24,258 nt of DNA from Oscillospiraceae bacterium (GCA_020024235.1 JAHHUA010000008.1:1-24258); one strand, 5' to 3'. Positions 1 through 8,182 are shown, counted from the first letter of the stretch. Notes: a model not told the origin generated them from the sequence alone. Numbers and translations are program-made.

Positions 1-2
1 AT

Positions 3-731
3 AATATATCCAAAACAGACAGAATTACCATATCTCCTCAAGGCAGAGCCGCAAGTTTAATTGAAAATCTTAATAAACAAAAAATGAAGATAACTGAAAA
101 AAAGAATAAATTTATGGCTGATGCAATAAAAGAAGGTAAACCAATGGATATGATAAAATCTCAAATGGAAGCTTTCGATGAGCAAATTAAAAATCTGGAT
201 AAAGAAATATCAGCCATAAATTCTCAACAGCTCAAAGAAAATGCAGAAAAAACTCAGAATACCCACATAAAAGAAAATAAAAACAATAATTTAAACAAAA
301 CAAAAGAAGAAATGGAAAAGGCTGAAATAGGGAAGCTGACAGAGCTAACTACAGAATTTAAAGCTACTAAAAATTTGGATTCTGTAAAGAAAAAACTGGA
401 AGGCGATATAGGTGTTATGGAGTCTGAAATTGCTTTGGACAAATCCCGTATAAAGGGAGATGATTCCACACAGGTTATAAGACAGAAGGAAAACAAACTT
501 ACTGAGATGGAAAATCGTTTGACACAGCTTACTTATGAAATCGGCGAGAAAATTTCAGATATAAATGATAAAACTGAAAAACCAAATGAAATTCAAAATA
601 ATTCACAGGAATCTAAAACAGATGATAAACAAAAGGAAATTGCAGATAATGCAGATAATAAAGAGCAACCACAACAATACCTTATGTTTAATAATGGTCT
701 AAAGCAAAGACATTTATCTGTTTTGGCATAA
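3..731 (+). CDS. Hypothetical coiled-coil protein, 5' end missing
   Basis: The reading frame is open from the first bases of the window, so the true start lies upstream. The first ATG (84) has no ribosome binding site and is probably internal. About 242 codons are visible, ending in TAA. The product is very hydrophilic and rich in Lys, Glu, Asn and Gln. Two helical stretches with heptad-like spacing (about codons 28-70 and 105-185) suggest coiled coils, separated by an Asn/Lys-rich linker and followed by a Gln/Asp/Asn-rich tail. No Cys, no membrane segment and no enzyme motif is visible. The segment near the left edge (RITISPQGRAA) resembles a short motif found near the start of many uncharacterised clostridial proteins, so little may be missing. 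The family is not recognised and no function is proposed. The gene converges on the next one and ends at a strong terminator. Confidence 0.7.
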   Translation, partial: NISKTDRITISPQGRAASLIENLNKQKMKITEKKNKFMADAIKEGKPMDMIKSQMEAFDEQIKNLDKEISAINSQQLKENAEKTQNTHIKENKNNNLNKTKEEMEKAEIGKLTELTTEFKATKNLDSVKKKLEGDIGVMESEIALDKSRIKGDDSTQVIRQKENKLTEMENRLTQLTYEIGEKISDINDKTEKPNEIQNNSQESKTDDKQKEIADNADNKEQPQQYLMFNNGLKQRHLSVLA

Positions 732-753
732 AAGCTAAATATCAATAAAAAAT

Positions 754-787
754 AACGGTGTTAATAAATAACACCGTTTATTTTTTT
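754..787. terminator. Bidirectional intrinsic terminator between convergent genes
   Basis: A perfect 10-bp stem (AACGGTGTTA, 754-763, with TAACACCGTT, 769-778) closes a 5-nt loop. On the plus strand it is followed by TATTTTTTT. On the minus strand the A-rich left flank supplies a T-run as well. It therefore ends both the coiled-coil gene and the convergent gene whose stop codon starts at 791. Confidence 0.85.
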
Positions 788-788
788 A

Positions 789-1829
789 TCATTCTTTTGG
801 AAGGTCTGGTTTGTCTATAATATCATCGGGTTTTTGCTGGGGTTTTGATGAATTTTCCGGTTTATCAGGCTTAGCCTGAGCAATACCCAAAGTTTGTCTG
901 TTTACCATTTCTCCACCCTTTTGAACTGAGAATTTTTCGGGGTTTGAAACAAATCCTGTTATCTTATCATAGGAAACATTGTTTCCTTTTATAAAAAGAT
1001 ATTGTACGGAACCATTACCGTAAAAATGACTTTGTTTATATGCGTAAGCTTCATGAATATTTGTATTTCCACTCAGACAGATATTTGATGGATAATTTAC
1101 TGTTAAATAGCAGTTAGTTACATTTTCCAGGGTGATGTCATGCCAAAGTCTTGGCTTATATCCTCCTATACCAATGTGAGTAAATCCTGTAGTGCTTGGG
1201 GCTAAATCTTTTTGACGGAGAATTGCCCCACGATAAATAAGGGCTTTGTTAAGCTGAGTTCTGTCAGAAACAGAAATAATCGGAAAATATTCATGGGAAA
1301 CGGAAATAAGACGCAATTCGTTTGCCAAAGTATTGTTAAGTGAAAGCTCTTTGCCGCCGAAACTGTTTACTATTATATTTCCTGTTATGGATACATCATT
1401 CAGGTTGAGGTTTCCTTCAAAATTATTAACAATAATATCACCACTGACGTTGAGGTATTCAAGGTTAATTTCGGCAGTTTCACCTTTGGCGTCTATGGTT
1501 ATGTTTCCGTCAACATTCTTGTTGGCAAAAGTAACATCACCTGTTTTAACTAAAACATCAAGGCAGTTTTCATCTTCATCATAAATTCCGCTGTCGGTTA
1601 TATCAATTTTTTCAGGTGATTTAGACGGAGTTTCACTGCTGCTTTCCTCCGGTTCCGAAGATGAGGGTTCCGGTTCGCTGCTCTCGGAACTTTCCTGGGA
1701 AACCTGAGAGGAGCTGGCTATGGTTTGCTTGTTTTTTCCCATATTTACAAATATAAGAGCGACAATACATATTACCAGTATAATTATTATGGTAACCAAA
1801 ACAGAGATAAAAATATTGTTGTTTTTCAT
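789..1829 (-). CDS. Membrane-anchored surface protein, probable beta-helix
   Basis: This is a 346-aa protein. Residues about 7-29 form one uncharged membrane segment after a short Lys/Asn-containing N-terminus, so it is probably a signal anchor with the rest outside the cell. Residues about 35-75 are a Ser/Glu/Pro-rich linker. From about residue 85 to 180 short repeats of the type 'GDVTF..NVDGNITI', 'LNVSGDIIVNNF' and 'VSITGNIIVNSF' recur roughly every 20 residues, which suggests a right-handed parallel beta-helix. The last 40 residues are Pro/Lys/Asp-rich, a typical low-complexity tail. No catalytic motif and no LPXTG signal is seen. The start ATG is preceded by AAGGAGG at good spacing. It is transcribed in the same direction as the MATE gene upstream, with 143 bp between them, so it may or may not share its transcript. 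Function unknown; surface adhesion or envelope structure is only a guess. Confidence 0.72.
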   Translation of the reverse strand: MKNNNIFISVLVTIIIILVICIVALIFVNMGKNKQTIASSSQVSQESSESSEPEPSSSEPEESSSETPSKSPEKIDITDSGIYDEDENCLDVLVKTGDVTFANKNVDGNITIDAKGETAEINLEYLNVSGDIIVNNFEGNLNLNDVSITGNIIVNSFGGKELSLNNTLANELRLISVSHEYFPIISVSDRTQLNKALIYRGAILRQKDLAPSTTGFTHIGIGGYKPRLWHDITLENVTNCYLTVNYPSNICLSGNTNIHEAYAYKQSHFYGNGSVQYLFIKGNNVSYDKITGFVSNPEKFSVQKGGEMVNRQTLGIAQAKPDKPENSSKPQQKPDDIIDKPDLPKE

Positions 1830-1972
1830 ACTAAAGCCTCCTTGAATAAAAATACCACAATTTTATGATTGTCCTTCGGATTTACATATCCGTTGCTTTA
1901 TCCTTATGTTACCACAAATTAAACAATAAATCTACTGAAATAAAATAAAAATAATTAAATTTTACAAGGAAT

Positions 1973-3301
1973 TTAGTTAGAAAGCTGATTATACAGGCTC
2001 TTTTTCTTTTTAAAATAAACCGGAAGAGCATATAAAACAGTAAAAGCTTCTGCCATAGGCATAGTGAGCCAAATTCCCGAAACTCCTATCATAGGAGGTA
2101 AAATCATCAAAAATACTATTACTAATATAAATGAACGGAGAGATGAAATTATCGCTGAAGTTATTCCGTCCCCCAATGCGGTAAAATAGCCTGATAAAAA
2201 TACATTTATACCAATAAAAACAAAAACAGGAATAAACAATTTAAGAGCAGTCCAAGTTAAATCAAAAACATAACCGCTGTCAACAAAAAGTCCGATAATA
2301 GCTTTTCCGCCGAAAAATGAAATACATACTATTATAACAGCAGTAACAGCTATGGTAAAAAAACTGTATTTGAGAGTTTCTTTGATTTTATTATTATTTT
2401 TTGCACCAAAATTATAACTTATAACAGGGGCAGTAGCCACAGTAATTCCCATATAAAATGATATGAAGAAATAGTAAATATACATAATAATAGTAACAGC
2501 CGCAACACCATCTTCACCATATTCTCTTATGATAATAAGGTTAAATAACAGTGTTGTAATACCTGTGGAAAGTTCGGTAAGCATTTCACTGCTGCCGTTT
2601 ATACAGGATTTAAAAAGCAAAATAAAATCAAATTTTGGCAAAACAAATTTTAAATTAGAATATTTTCTGAAATGGTAAAGCCCCATAAAAGCACTGACGG
2701 AAATTGAAATAACCGTACCCAAAGCTGCACCCAAAGTGCCCATTTTAAATATTCCCACAAAAATATAGTCGGTAATAATGTTTAAAATAAGTCCGGTAAA
2801 AGACATGGCAAGACCTGTTTTGGGATTGCCGTCGCTGCGGACAAGATATTCAAAAAACAGCTTAAATGCCATAGGCAATGTGCCTAAAAATACTATGAAA
2901 GCATATGGCAGCACATGGGGCATAAGTTTTTCGCTGGCACCTAAAAATGTTAAAATAGGCTGTAGAAAAGCTATACCCAAAATTGTAAATAATATGGAAA
3001 ACACCGCCAGGGATACCGCTGCCATACTAAAAGTGTTGTCAGCTTTGTCATATTCCTGTTTACCCATATATTCTCCGATATAGGCAGAAGCACCTGTGGA
3101 AATCATTACCGCTGCACCGAAAATTACACAGGTAACAGGTATAACTATGTTAATTCCCGCCAAAGCATCAGAGCCTGCATATCGTGATACAAAAAAACCA
3201 TCAATAGTGGTATAGAATGATAAAAATATCATGGTAAGCACCGAAGGCATCAAATATTTTGTGTATTCTTTGTAAGTCATTGGTTTGGAAAAAATATTCA
3301 T
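1973..3301 (-). CDS. MATE family multidrug/Na+ antiporter
   Basis: The 442-aa product has about 12 hydrophobic segments in two similar halves and matches the MATE (MatE, PF01554) pattern: an N-terminal 'IDGFFVSRYAGSDALAGINIVIPV' region in TM1-TM2, a 'STGASAYIGEYMGK' loop, and the 'TVATAPVISYNFGAKNNNKIKETL' loop before TM8, whose PVISYNFGA core is a family hallmark. Such pumps export cationic drugs, dyes or metabolites across the cytoplasmic membrane using Na+ or H+ gradients; the substrate here cannot be read from sequence. An upstream ATG would add 13 residues, but the ATG at 3301 is preceded by AAGGAGG at 7-8 nt and begins with the usual short N-terminus, so I chose it. The gene is divergent from a MerR regulator, with a shared regulatory region that strongly suggests inducible expression. 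Confidence 0.9.
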   Translation of the reverse strand: MNIFSKPMTYKEYTKYLMPSVLTMIFLSFYTTIDGFFVSRYAGSDALAGINIVIPVTCVIFGAAVMISTGASAYIGEYMGKQEYDKADNTFSMAAVSLAVFSILFTILGIAFLQPILTFLGASEKLMPHVLPYAFIVFLGTLPMAFKLFFEYLVRSDGNPKTGLAMSFTGLILNIITDYIFVGIFKMGTLGAALGTVISISVSAFMGLYHFRKYSNLKFVLPKFDFILLFKSCINGSSEMLTELSTGITTLLFNLIIIREYGEDGVAAVTIIMYIYYFFISFYMGITVATAPVISYNFGAKNNNKIKETLKYSFFTIAVTAVIIVCISFFGGKAIIGLFVDSGYVFDLTWTALKLFIPVFVFIGINVFLSGYFTALGDGITSAIISSLRSFILVIVFLMILPPMIGVSGIWLTMPMAEAFTVLYALPVYFKKKKSLYNQLSN

Positions 3302-3321
3302 AAAATAACCTCCTTTTTTCC

Positions 3322-3350
3322 TTGTGTTTGACTGTGGCAAGGCCTATAAT
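3322..3350 (+). promoter_or_regulatory. Probable merR promoter overlapping the MATE promoter
   Basis: The plus strand carries TTGTGT (3322-3327), a 17-bp spacer and a consensus TATAAT (3345-3350). The -10 overlaps the minus-strand -10 of the MATE promoter, and the predicted start near 3357 falls inside the dyad (3356-3370). Bound regulator would therefore block its own transcription, the usual MerR autoregulation. The weak -35 makes this less certain than the MATE promoter. Confidence 0.55.
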
Positions 3351-3376
3351 AAAGGATATAGTAACTATATAGTCAA
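3346..3376 (-). promoter_or_regulatory. MATE promoter with 19-bp MerR-type spacer
   Basis: Read on the minus strand: -35 TTGACT (3376-3371), 19-bp spacer, -10 TATTAT (3351-3346). The spacer contains the dyad ATATAGT-T-ACTATAT (3370-3356). An over-long 19-20 bp spacer with a palindrome inside it is the defining architecture of promoters activated by MerR-family proteins, which twist the DNA to realign -35 and -10. The predicted transcript would start near 3339, about 38 nt before the MATE start codon. Confidence 0.8.
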
Positions 3377-3393
3377 GGAGTGATTTTTTACAA

Positions 3394-4206
3394 ATGGAGA
3401 ATATGTTTTCCATAGGGGAATTGTCAAAATATCAGAATATTTCCAAGCAAACACTGATTTTTTATGACAAAATCGGTCTTTTTTGTCCGGAATATGTGGA
3501 TCCTCAAAATGGCTATCGCTATTATAGTGCAAAGCAGATTGATTATCTTGATACAATACTATTTATGAAAAAAATCGGTTTCTCACTGAAAGAAATTCAG
3601 GAACATATGAAAAATTACAATATTGAAAACAGCATTTCTGTAATGACAAATCAAATAGGGGTAATTGAAAAGCAAGTGAATGAATTAACCCATATAAAAA
3701 ACAAGCTGACTCATAAAGTCAGCCAGCTTAAAGCTATAGATTTCAGCAAAAAGGAATCTGTGGAAATTGGAGAAACAGATGAACAATATATACTTATGTA
3801 TCCGGTAGAAAGTCCCTATACACCTGCAAAAGTCAGTATAGCTACCAAAAAATGTCTGGCAGAGGTTTTTGCCAAGGAATTGCCCGCTTATTTTCAAATC
3901 GGTGTATCAGTGCCTCTTAAACATATTGTTTCAGGGGACTGTACTTTAGCAACCAAAGCCTTTGTTTCTACAGAAAAAACAAACAAAAGTAAAAATGTTT
4001 ATACCTTGCCTAAGGGAAAAACCGTTTGTGCATATCATTTCGGAGATTACAGTACCATAGGCGAGGCATATGACAGAATTTTGGAGTATTGCCGAAAAAA
4101 TAGATTTAATATTATTTCAGATTCCTATGAGTTTTGTATAAATGATTATATAACTACGGGAAATGAAAAGGAGTTTATTACCAAAATTATTTTTTATTTA
4201 GAATAG
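3394..4206 (+). CDS. MerR-family regulator with GyrI-like effector domain
   Basis: The 270-aa protein has a MerR winged helix-turn-helix at residues about 4-75 (FSIGELSKYQNISKQTLIFY, then the wing 'NGYRYYSAKQIDYLD'), a helical dimerisation segment at about 80-118, and a C-terminal effector-binding domain at about 125-270 of the BmrR/GyrI type. In that domain 'GDYSTIGEAYDRILEYC' and the terminal 'DSYEFCINDYITTGNEKEFITKI' match the family; the acidic residues there are the usual contacts for cationic ligands in BmrR. It most likely senses a toxic cation or drug and activates the divergent MATE pump. AAGGAG lies 13 nt before the ATG, slightly far; an ATG at 3403 is a possible alternative. The ligand is not predictable from sequence. 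Confidence 0.88.
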   Translation: MENMFSIGELSKYQNISKQTLIFYDKIGLFCPEYVDPQNGYRYYSAKQIDYLDTILFMKKIGFSLKEIQEHMKNYNIENSISVMTNQIGVIEKQVNELTHIKNKLTHKVSQLKAIDFSKKESVEIGETDEQYILMYPVESPYTPAKVSIATKKCLAEVFAKELPAYFQIGVSVPLKHIVSGDCTLATKAFVSTEKTNKSKNVYTLPKGKTVCAYHFGDYSTIGEAYDRILEYCRKNRFNIISDSYEFCINDYITTGNEKEFITKIIFYLE

Positions 4207-4260
4207 TGGCATAAAAAAGATAAGTTTTTTAATTTTTAACCTTAAACTCACAGTAAATCA

Positions 4261-4288
4261 TTGACATTAAAATAAAATATGCTATGTT
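4261..4288 (+). promoter_or_regulatory. Promoter of the lipoprotein gene
   Basis: A perfect -35 TTGACA (4261-4266) is followed after 16 bp by TATGTT (4283-4288), a partial -10. The transcript would begin near 4295, only about 20 nt before the start codon, leaving just room for the GGAGG site. Confidence 0.55.
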
Positions 4289-4314
4289 TAAGTAAAGAAC
4301 GGAGGTAATTGTGT

Positions 4315-6060
4315 ATGAAAAAAATAATAGGAATTATACTGCTGACTGCATTATTACTGTGCAGCTGTCAAAAAAGAGATAATATTCCTCAAAATTCACA
4401 GGGGAATGTGGAAAACTCAAATTCGGATATTTCCCAACAAAGTGTACAAAATACAAATATTACTCCATTGCCCAAACATGATGAAGCATGGTGGTGGAAA
4501 AATTATATTTTTCCTATGGATTTTATTAATGTAAATCCTTATCCTGTATTTAGTGAGGGGAATAATCAGCAAACAGAACTGCAAACTATTCTTTTATATG
4601 CATTCAGAGAAGGTAAAGCTGAAAATATAAAGGGAGAGCTTTATATTACAGAAGAAGATGCAAAAAAATATGCCCCTTTGGCAGTTGGAAAGGATATATC
4701 GGAAATTTACACCGAATACTGCAAAAATGATGAGGGAAAAATCGGATATTATATGAATGCTGACACAATGAAGGAATATTATGATAAAATATCCGAAACA
4801 GATAAAGGCAGTAATTTTAACGGAGAAAAATACAATGAAGTAGTTAAAGTTGAATATGTAACTCCCACAAAAGTAAAAGTTTATTTAGAATTTGCCCCCA
4901 ATGAATATTTGGGAAAAATCATAACAGAGATATATACATTTGAACAGAATGAAGAAAACGGATACAGACTATTATCTATAGAAAATAAATCAGAAATGAT
5001 GGACGGATTTGAAGAAAAAAATATGCAAATAAAATCTGAACTGCCATATAAAATTTATGATGAAACCAATATGCCTTATTATAAATCATTTAATTATTAC
5101 AATCAAATTTACGGAAAAAATTTATATATATTATATGGCACAAATATAGGCATAAATGAGCTATTTATTTATGATACAACAGATTTGGATAAAAAGCCTG
5201 AAATAATTACAATTAAGCCTGATAAAAATGAATATATAGGTAATGACTGGTATATAAATGACAGAGGCAACGTCATAATAAGAACAAAAAAAAGGGCTAT
5301 GGAAATATCATCTAAAACAGGTGAAATTCTAAAAGAAAAAGCAGTGCCTAAACAATTTGAAGAAATTGTTAAATCTTTAAATGAACAAGAGCTGCCAAAT
5401 GATATTCATTATGTGGTTGATGATGATATGGATTACATATCTTTTTTCTGTGCAACAGGGCTTTATGTGGGTAAATTTGACGGAAGCGACCTTGTTAAAA
5501 TCTGCAATTCAAAATTATATAAGAACTCTTATTCAGCTTATGCAATAGAAATAAAAGACGGTATACTTTGTTATGAAGCTGAGGAAGATGGTGAAACTGG
5601 CTATTCTCTCCATACTCACAGATATTATGATATAGACAAGGCTGAAAAAATTGAACCGAAAATAAAAATACCCGCACCACAAAATGAGTATATAGAATAC
5701 AATAAAATGATAGGTGATAAGGTAATAGGACTGGATATGAACAGTAATATAGAAATAAGAGATCTGAAAACAGGAAAAGTTATAACCATACCCCATAAAA
5801 TTGACAGAGATGATTTAGGGGCTTCAGGTTGGGGGACAAGTGTATTTACCAATGGAAAAGATCTTTACAGCTTTTTGGCAGAACAAAAAACAGATGATCA
5901 ATATAAACCATATATTTTCAGACTTCGCAAAGTTGATTTGGAAACAGGTGAATTATCAAAACCATTGTTTGAAATGGCAGAAGACCCTATATATGGTTCA
6001 ATGACTGATGATAAAATTTTAATTTGCGGAGATCAGCTTATTGTTATTGATATTAAATAG
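4315..6060 (+). CDS. Lipoprotein, predicted beta-propeller C-terminal half
   Basis: The 581-aa product starts MKKIIGIILLTALLLCSCQK, a lipoprotein signal peptide with the lipobox L-C-S-C, so the mature protein is anchored outside the membrane by Cys16. A TTG two codons upstream is in frame but too close to GGAGG (4301-4305); the ATG at 4315 has 9-nt spacing. Residues about 20-50 are an Asn/Gln/Ser-rich linker. Residues about 55-230 form a mixed alpha/beta region. From about 250 on, beta-rich segments of the type 'LFIYDTTDLDKKPEIITI', 'NIEIRDLKTGKVITIP' and 'LRKVDLETGELSKPLF' recur, resembling blades of a WD40- or YncE-like propeller that read out values. No enzyme motif is visible. A broken second copy of the gene follows immediately. 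Function unknown; a substrate-sensing or binding role at the cell surface is inference. Confidence 0.8.
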   Translation: MKKIIGIILLTALLLCSCQKRDNIPQNSQGNVENSNSDISQQSVQNTNITPLPKHDEAWWWKNYIFPMDFINVNPYPVFSEGNNQQTELQTILLYAFREGKAENIKGELYITEEDAKKYAPLAVGKDISEIYTEYCKNDEGKIGYYMNADTMKEYYDKISETDKGSNFNGEKYNEVVKVEYVTPTKVKVYLEFAPNEYLGKIITEIYTFEQNEENGYRLLSIENKSEMMDGFEEKNMQIKSELPYKIYDETNMPYYKSFNYYNQIYGKNLYILYGTNIGINELFIYDTTDLDKKPEIITIKPDKNEYIGNDWYINDRGNVIIRTKKRAMEISSKTGEILKEKAVPKQFEEIVKSLNEQELPNDIHYVVDDDMDYISFFCATGLYVGKFDGSDLVKICNSKLYKNSYSAYAIEIKDGILCYEAEEDGETGYSLHTHRYYDIDKAEKIEPKIKIPAPQNEYIEYNKMIGDKVIGLDMNSNIEIRDLKTGKVITIPHKIDRDDLGASGWGTSVFTNGKDLYSFLAEQKTDDQYKPYIFRLRKVDLETGELSKPLFEMAEDPIYGSMTDDKILICGDQLIVIDIK

Positions 6061-6070
6061 GAGGGAAAAC

Positions 6071-6521
6071 ATAAAAAAATAGTAGGGGTTATAATGTTGA
6101 CTCTATTATTACTGTGAAGCTGTCAAAAAAGATATAATATTCCTCAAAATTCACAGAAGAATGTGGAAAACTCAAATTCCTCAGTTTCAGATAGTTTCAC
6201 AAATAAAAAGGAAAATTCCGTGGAAAAAGCGGAAAAGTTATTACAATTCCAAGAGAAAAATATCCACTAAACAAAGGCTTTGGATTTAACTGTATCACTG
6301 ATGGGGAAAATCTTTACAAGCTTTTTGCAGAAGAACCTGGAACACGGGAATACAGCTTTATTTACGGACTTTCCAAGATTAATTTAGACACAGGTGAAAT
6401 TTCCAGACCCTTAGCAGAAACAGAATGTGTTGATGCAGGGCTTTATTGTACACAAAGCAGTATTATAATTATGTCGGATTATGGCAGAGAAAACGGTAAA
6501 ATTATTGTAGTAGAAATTTAA
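6071..6521 (+). pseudogene. Decayed tandem copy of the lipoprotein gene
   Basis: Just after the intact lipoprotein gene, a GGAGG-like site and a second signal-peptide sequence appear (VGVIMLTLLLL, then stop, then SCQKR), nearly base-for-base like the first copy. It is dead: the start ATG reads ATA, one A is missing in the following A-run, and the first Cys codon of the lipobox region has become TGA (6115-6117). After about 45 residues of the leader and linker the sequence jumps to the C-terminal end: from about 6270 it encodes 'GFNCITDGENLYKLFAEE' and 'LSKINLDTGEISRPLAE', matching the last 80 residues of the intact protein, and stops with TAA at 6521. Roughly 1.2-1.3 kb of the middle is missing. 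It is therefore a remnant of a paralogous tandem duplication. Confidence 0.85.
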
Positions 6522-6594
6522 TTAAAGCGATTAAAAATGTATTTAAAAGATAGATATTAACAATTTTGAGAAACTTTTAATAATAATACAGACT

Positions 6595-6623
6595 TTGACA
6601 GAAAATAAACTATTGCATATAGT
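6595..6623 (+). promoter_or_regulatory. Upstream promoter P1 before glyA
   Basis: Perfect TTGACA (6595-6600), 17-bp spacer, TATAGT (6618-6623). It lies about 140 nt before glyA in a gene-free stretch (6522-6762). A 10-bp palindrome ACAATATTGT (6636-6645) sits just downstream of the predicted start and could be an operator, though this is weak. I see no terminator between P1 and P2, so P1 probably also reads into glyA. Confidence 0.6.
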
Positions 6624-6684
6624 CAGTTTTTGTTCACAATATTGTATATATTAGATAAAAAAATACTGCTATGTTAGAAATGAC

Positions 6685-6713
6685 TTGACGAGTTGAGGTT
6701 ATGTATATATAAT
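6685..6713 (+). promoter_or_regulatory. Proximal glyA promoter P2
   Basis: TTGACG (6685-6690), a 17-bp spacer and a perfect TATAAT (6708-6713) predict a start near 6720 and a leader of about 43 nt before glyA. No riboswitch-like fold is visible in so short a leader. Confidence 0.7.
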
Positions 6714-6762
6714 TGAGGTGTACGGAATATCCTATTTAAAATTTTGAAAGGATTTGATAAAG

Positions 6763-8013
6763 ATGTATAAGGAAATGATTGATTCTATTGGTTTCGTAGA
6801 TAAATACGATCACGAAGTTGCTGATGCAATGAACTTGGAACTTGGCAGACAACGCCAAAATATTGAACTTATTGCCAGTGAGAATATTGTTTCTCCCGCT
6901 GTAATGGCTGCTATGGGTTCTGTTTTGACTAATAAATACGCTGAAGGTTATCCCGCAAAGAGATACTATGGCGGATGCCAATATGTTGATATCGTTGAAA
7001 ACATTGCGAGAGAAAGAGCTAAAGAGCTTTTTGGTGCTGAACACGCCAATGTACAGCCACACTCCGGTGCACAGGCAAATCTCGCTGTTTACTTTGCACT
7101 TTGTGAAACAGGCGACACAGTTTTAGCTATGAGCCTTGATGCAGGCGGACACCTTACACATGGTTCTCCTGTTAATATTTCCGGCAAAAACTACAATATT
7201 GTACCTTATGGTGTTGGCAAAGACGGAAGAATTGACTACGATGAAGTTGAAAGACTTGCTGTAGAAAATAAACCAAAGATGATTTTGGCAGGTGCCAGCG
7301 CTTACCCCAGAGAAATAGATTTTAAACGTTTCAGAGAAATTGCTGATAAAGTAGGCGCATATCTCTTTGTTGATATGGCTCATATCGCAGGTCTTGTTGC
7401 CGGCGGTCAGCACATGAGTCCTGTTCCTTATGCAGATGTTGTAACAACAACAACTCATAAAACACTCCGTGGCCCAAGAGGCGGTCTTATCCTCTGCAAA
7501 GAAGCTTTGGCTAAAAAGATTGACAAAGCTATTTTCCCCGGAATGCAGGGCGGACCATTGATGCACGTTATAGCTGCTAAGGCTGTTTGCTTTGGCGAAG
7601 CTTTGAAACCTGAATTTAAGGCATATGCAGAGCAAATTATTAAAAATAATGCAGCTATGGCTGATGAAATGCTCAAACTCGGATTTAACCTTGTTTCCGG
7701 CGGTACAGATAATCACCTCGTACTTCTCGACCTGAGAAATCTGGGACTTACAGGTAAAGAATTTGAAAAACGACTTGACGAAGTTCATATTACAGTTAAT
7801 AAGAACGCAATTCCTGAAGATCCTGAAAGCCCATTTGTAACAAGCGGTGTTCGTGTTGGTGCTGCTGCTGTTACAACTCGTGGATTTGACGAAGAAGACA
7901 TGAGAGAAGTTGCTCGTCTGCTTTACAAGACAGCTACTGAATTTGACACAGCTAAGGAAGAAATTGACAAGAGAGTAGCGGCTTTGTGTGAAAAACATCC
8001 GCTTTATATGTAA
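6763..8013 (+). CDS. glyA: Serine hydroxymethyltransferase
   Basis: The 416-aa enzyme interconverts serine plus tetrahydrofolate with glycine plus 5,10-methylene-tetrahydrofolate, the main source of one-carbon units, in the cytosol. The whole family pattern is present: 'NIELIASENIVSPAV' near residue 35, 'TNKYAEGYPAKRYYGG' with the substrate-contacting Tyr residues, 'NVQPHSGAQAN', 'SLDAGGHLTHGSPV', 'FVDMAHIAGLVAGG', and 'VVTTTTHKTLRGPRGG', where Lys233 carries pyridoxal phosphate. Length is normal. A TTG three codons earlier is in frame but overlaps the ribosome binding site; AAAGGA lies 10 nt before the ATG at 6763. It stands alone between two tandem promoters and an intrinsic terminator. Codon use differs from its neighbours (more GGC, CTC and AAG), as expected for a highly expressed gene. 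Confidence 0.97.
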   Translation: MYKEMIDSIGFVDKYDHEVADAMNLELGRQRQNIELIASENIVSPAVMAAMGSVLTNKYAEGYPAKRYYGGCQYVDIVENIARERAKELFGAEHANVQPHSGAQANLAVYFALCETGDTVLAMSLDAGGHLTHGSPVNISGKNYNIVPYGVGKDGRIDYDEVERLAVENKPKMILAGASAYPREIDFKRFREIADKVGAYLFVDMAHIAGLVAGGQHMSPVPYADVVTTTTHKTLRGPRGGLILCKEALAKKIDKAIFPGMQGGPLMHVIAAKAVCFGEALKPEFKAYAEQIIKNNAAMADEMLKLGFNLVSGGTDNHLVLLDLRNLGLTGKEFEKRLDEVHITVNKNAIPEDPESPFVTSGVRVGAAAVTTRGFDEEDMREVARLLYKTATEFDTAKEEIDKRVAALCEKHPLYM

Positions 8014-8055
8014 TTAAGATACATAAAAGTTAATACTGTAATTTAAATAGTAATA

Positions 8056-8092
8056 AAAACAGCAGTTATGTAATGTAGCTGCTGTTTTATTT
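8056..8092 (+). terminator. glyA intrinsic terminator
   Basis: A perfect 10-bp stem AAAACAGCAG (8056-8065) / CTGCTGTTTT (8079-8088), loop of 13 nt, runs into TTTTATTTT. It lies 43 nt after the glyA stop. Confidence 0.8.
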
Positions 8093-8123
8093 TATGAATA
8101 TGGTTATAAATTTAATTTAAATA

Positions 8124-8151
8124 TTGATTTTAGAATATTTCAGTATATAAT
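8124..8151 (+). promoter_or_regulatory. Promoter of the ASCH-domain gene
   Basis: TTGATT (8124-8129), 16-bp spacer and perfect TATAAT (8146-8151), predicting a start near 8158 and a leader of about 25 nt. Confidence 0.6.
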
Positions 8152-8182
8152 TATTGTAATAACAAATAAAAAGGAGAATAAA

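Noticed and set aside
4207..4245. Possible terminator after the MerR gene (AAAAAA-GATAAG-TTTTTT)
   Set aside because: Only A-T pairs and a T-rich background; too weak to call.
6071..6117. Recoded TGA read as cysteine in the second lipoprotein copy
   Set aside because: The start codon is also lost, a base is missing in the A-run and most of the gene is deleted, so it is simply a dead copy.
7123..7998. A 291-codon open frame on the minus strand opposite glyA
   Set aside because: It is the antisense shadow of a highly conserved gene; it is Cys-, Phe- and Ser-rich with no domain, and has no ribosome binding site.
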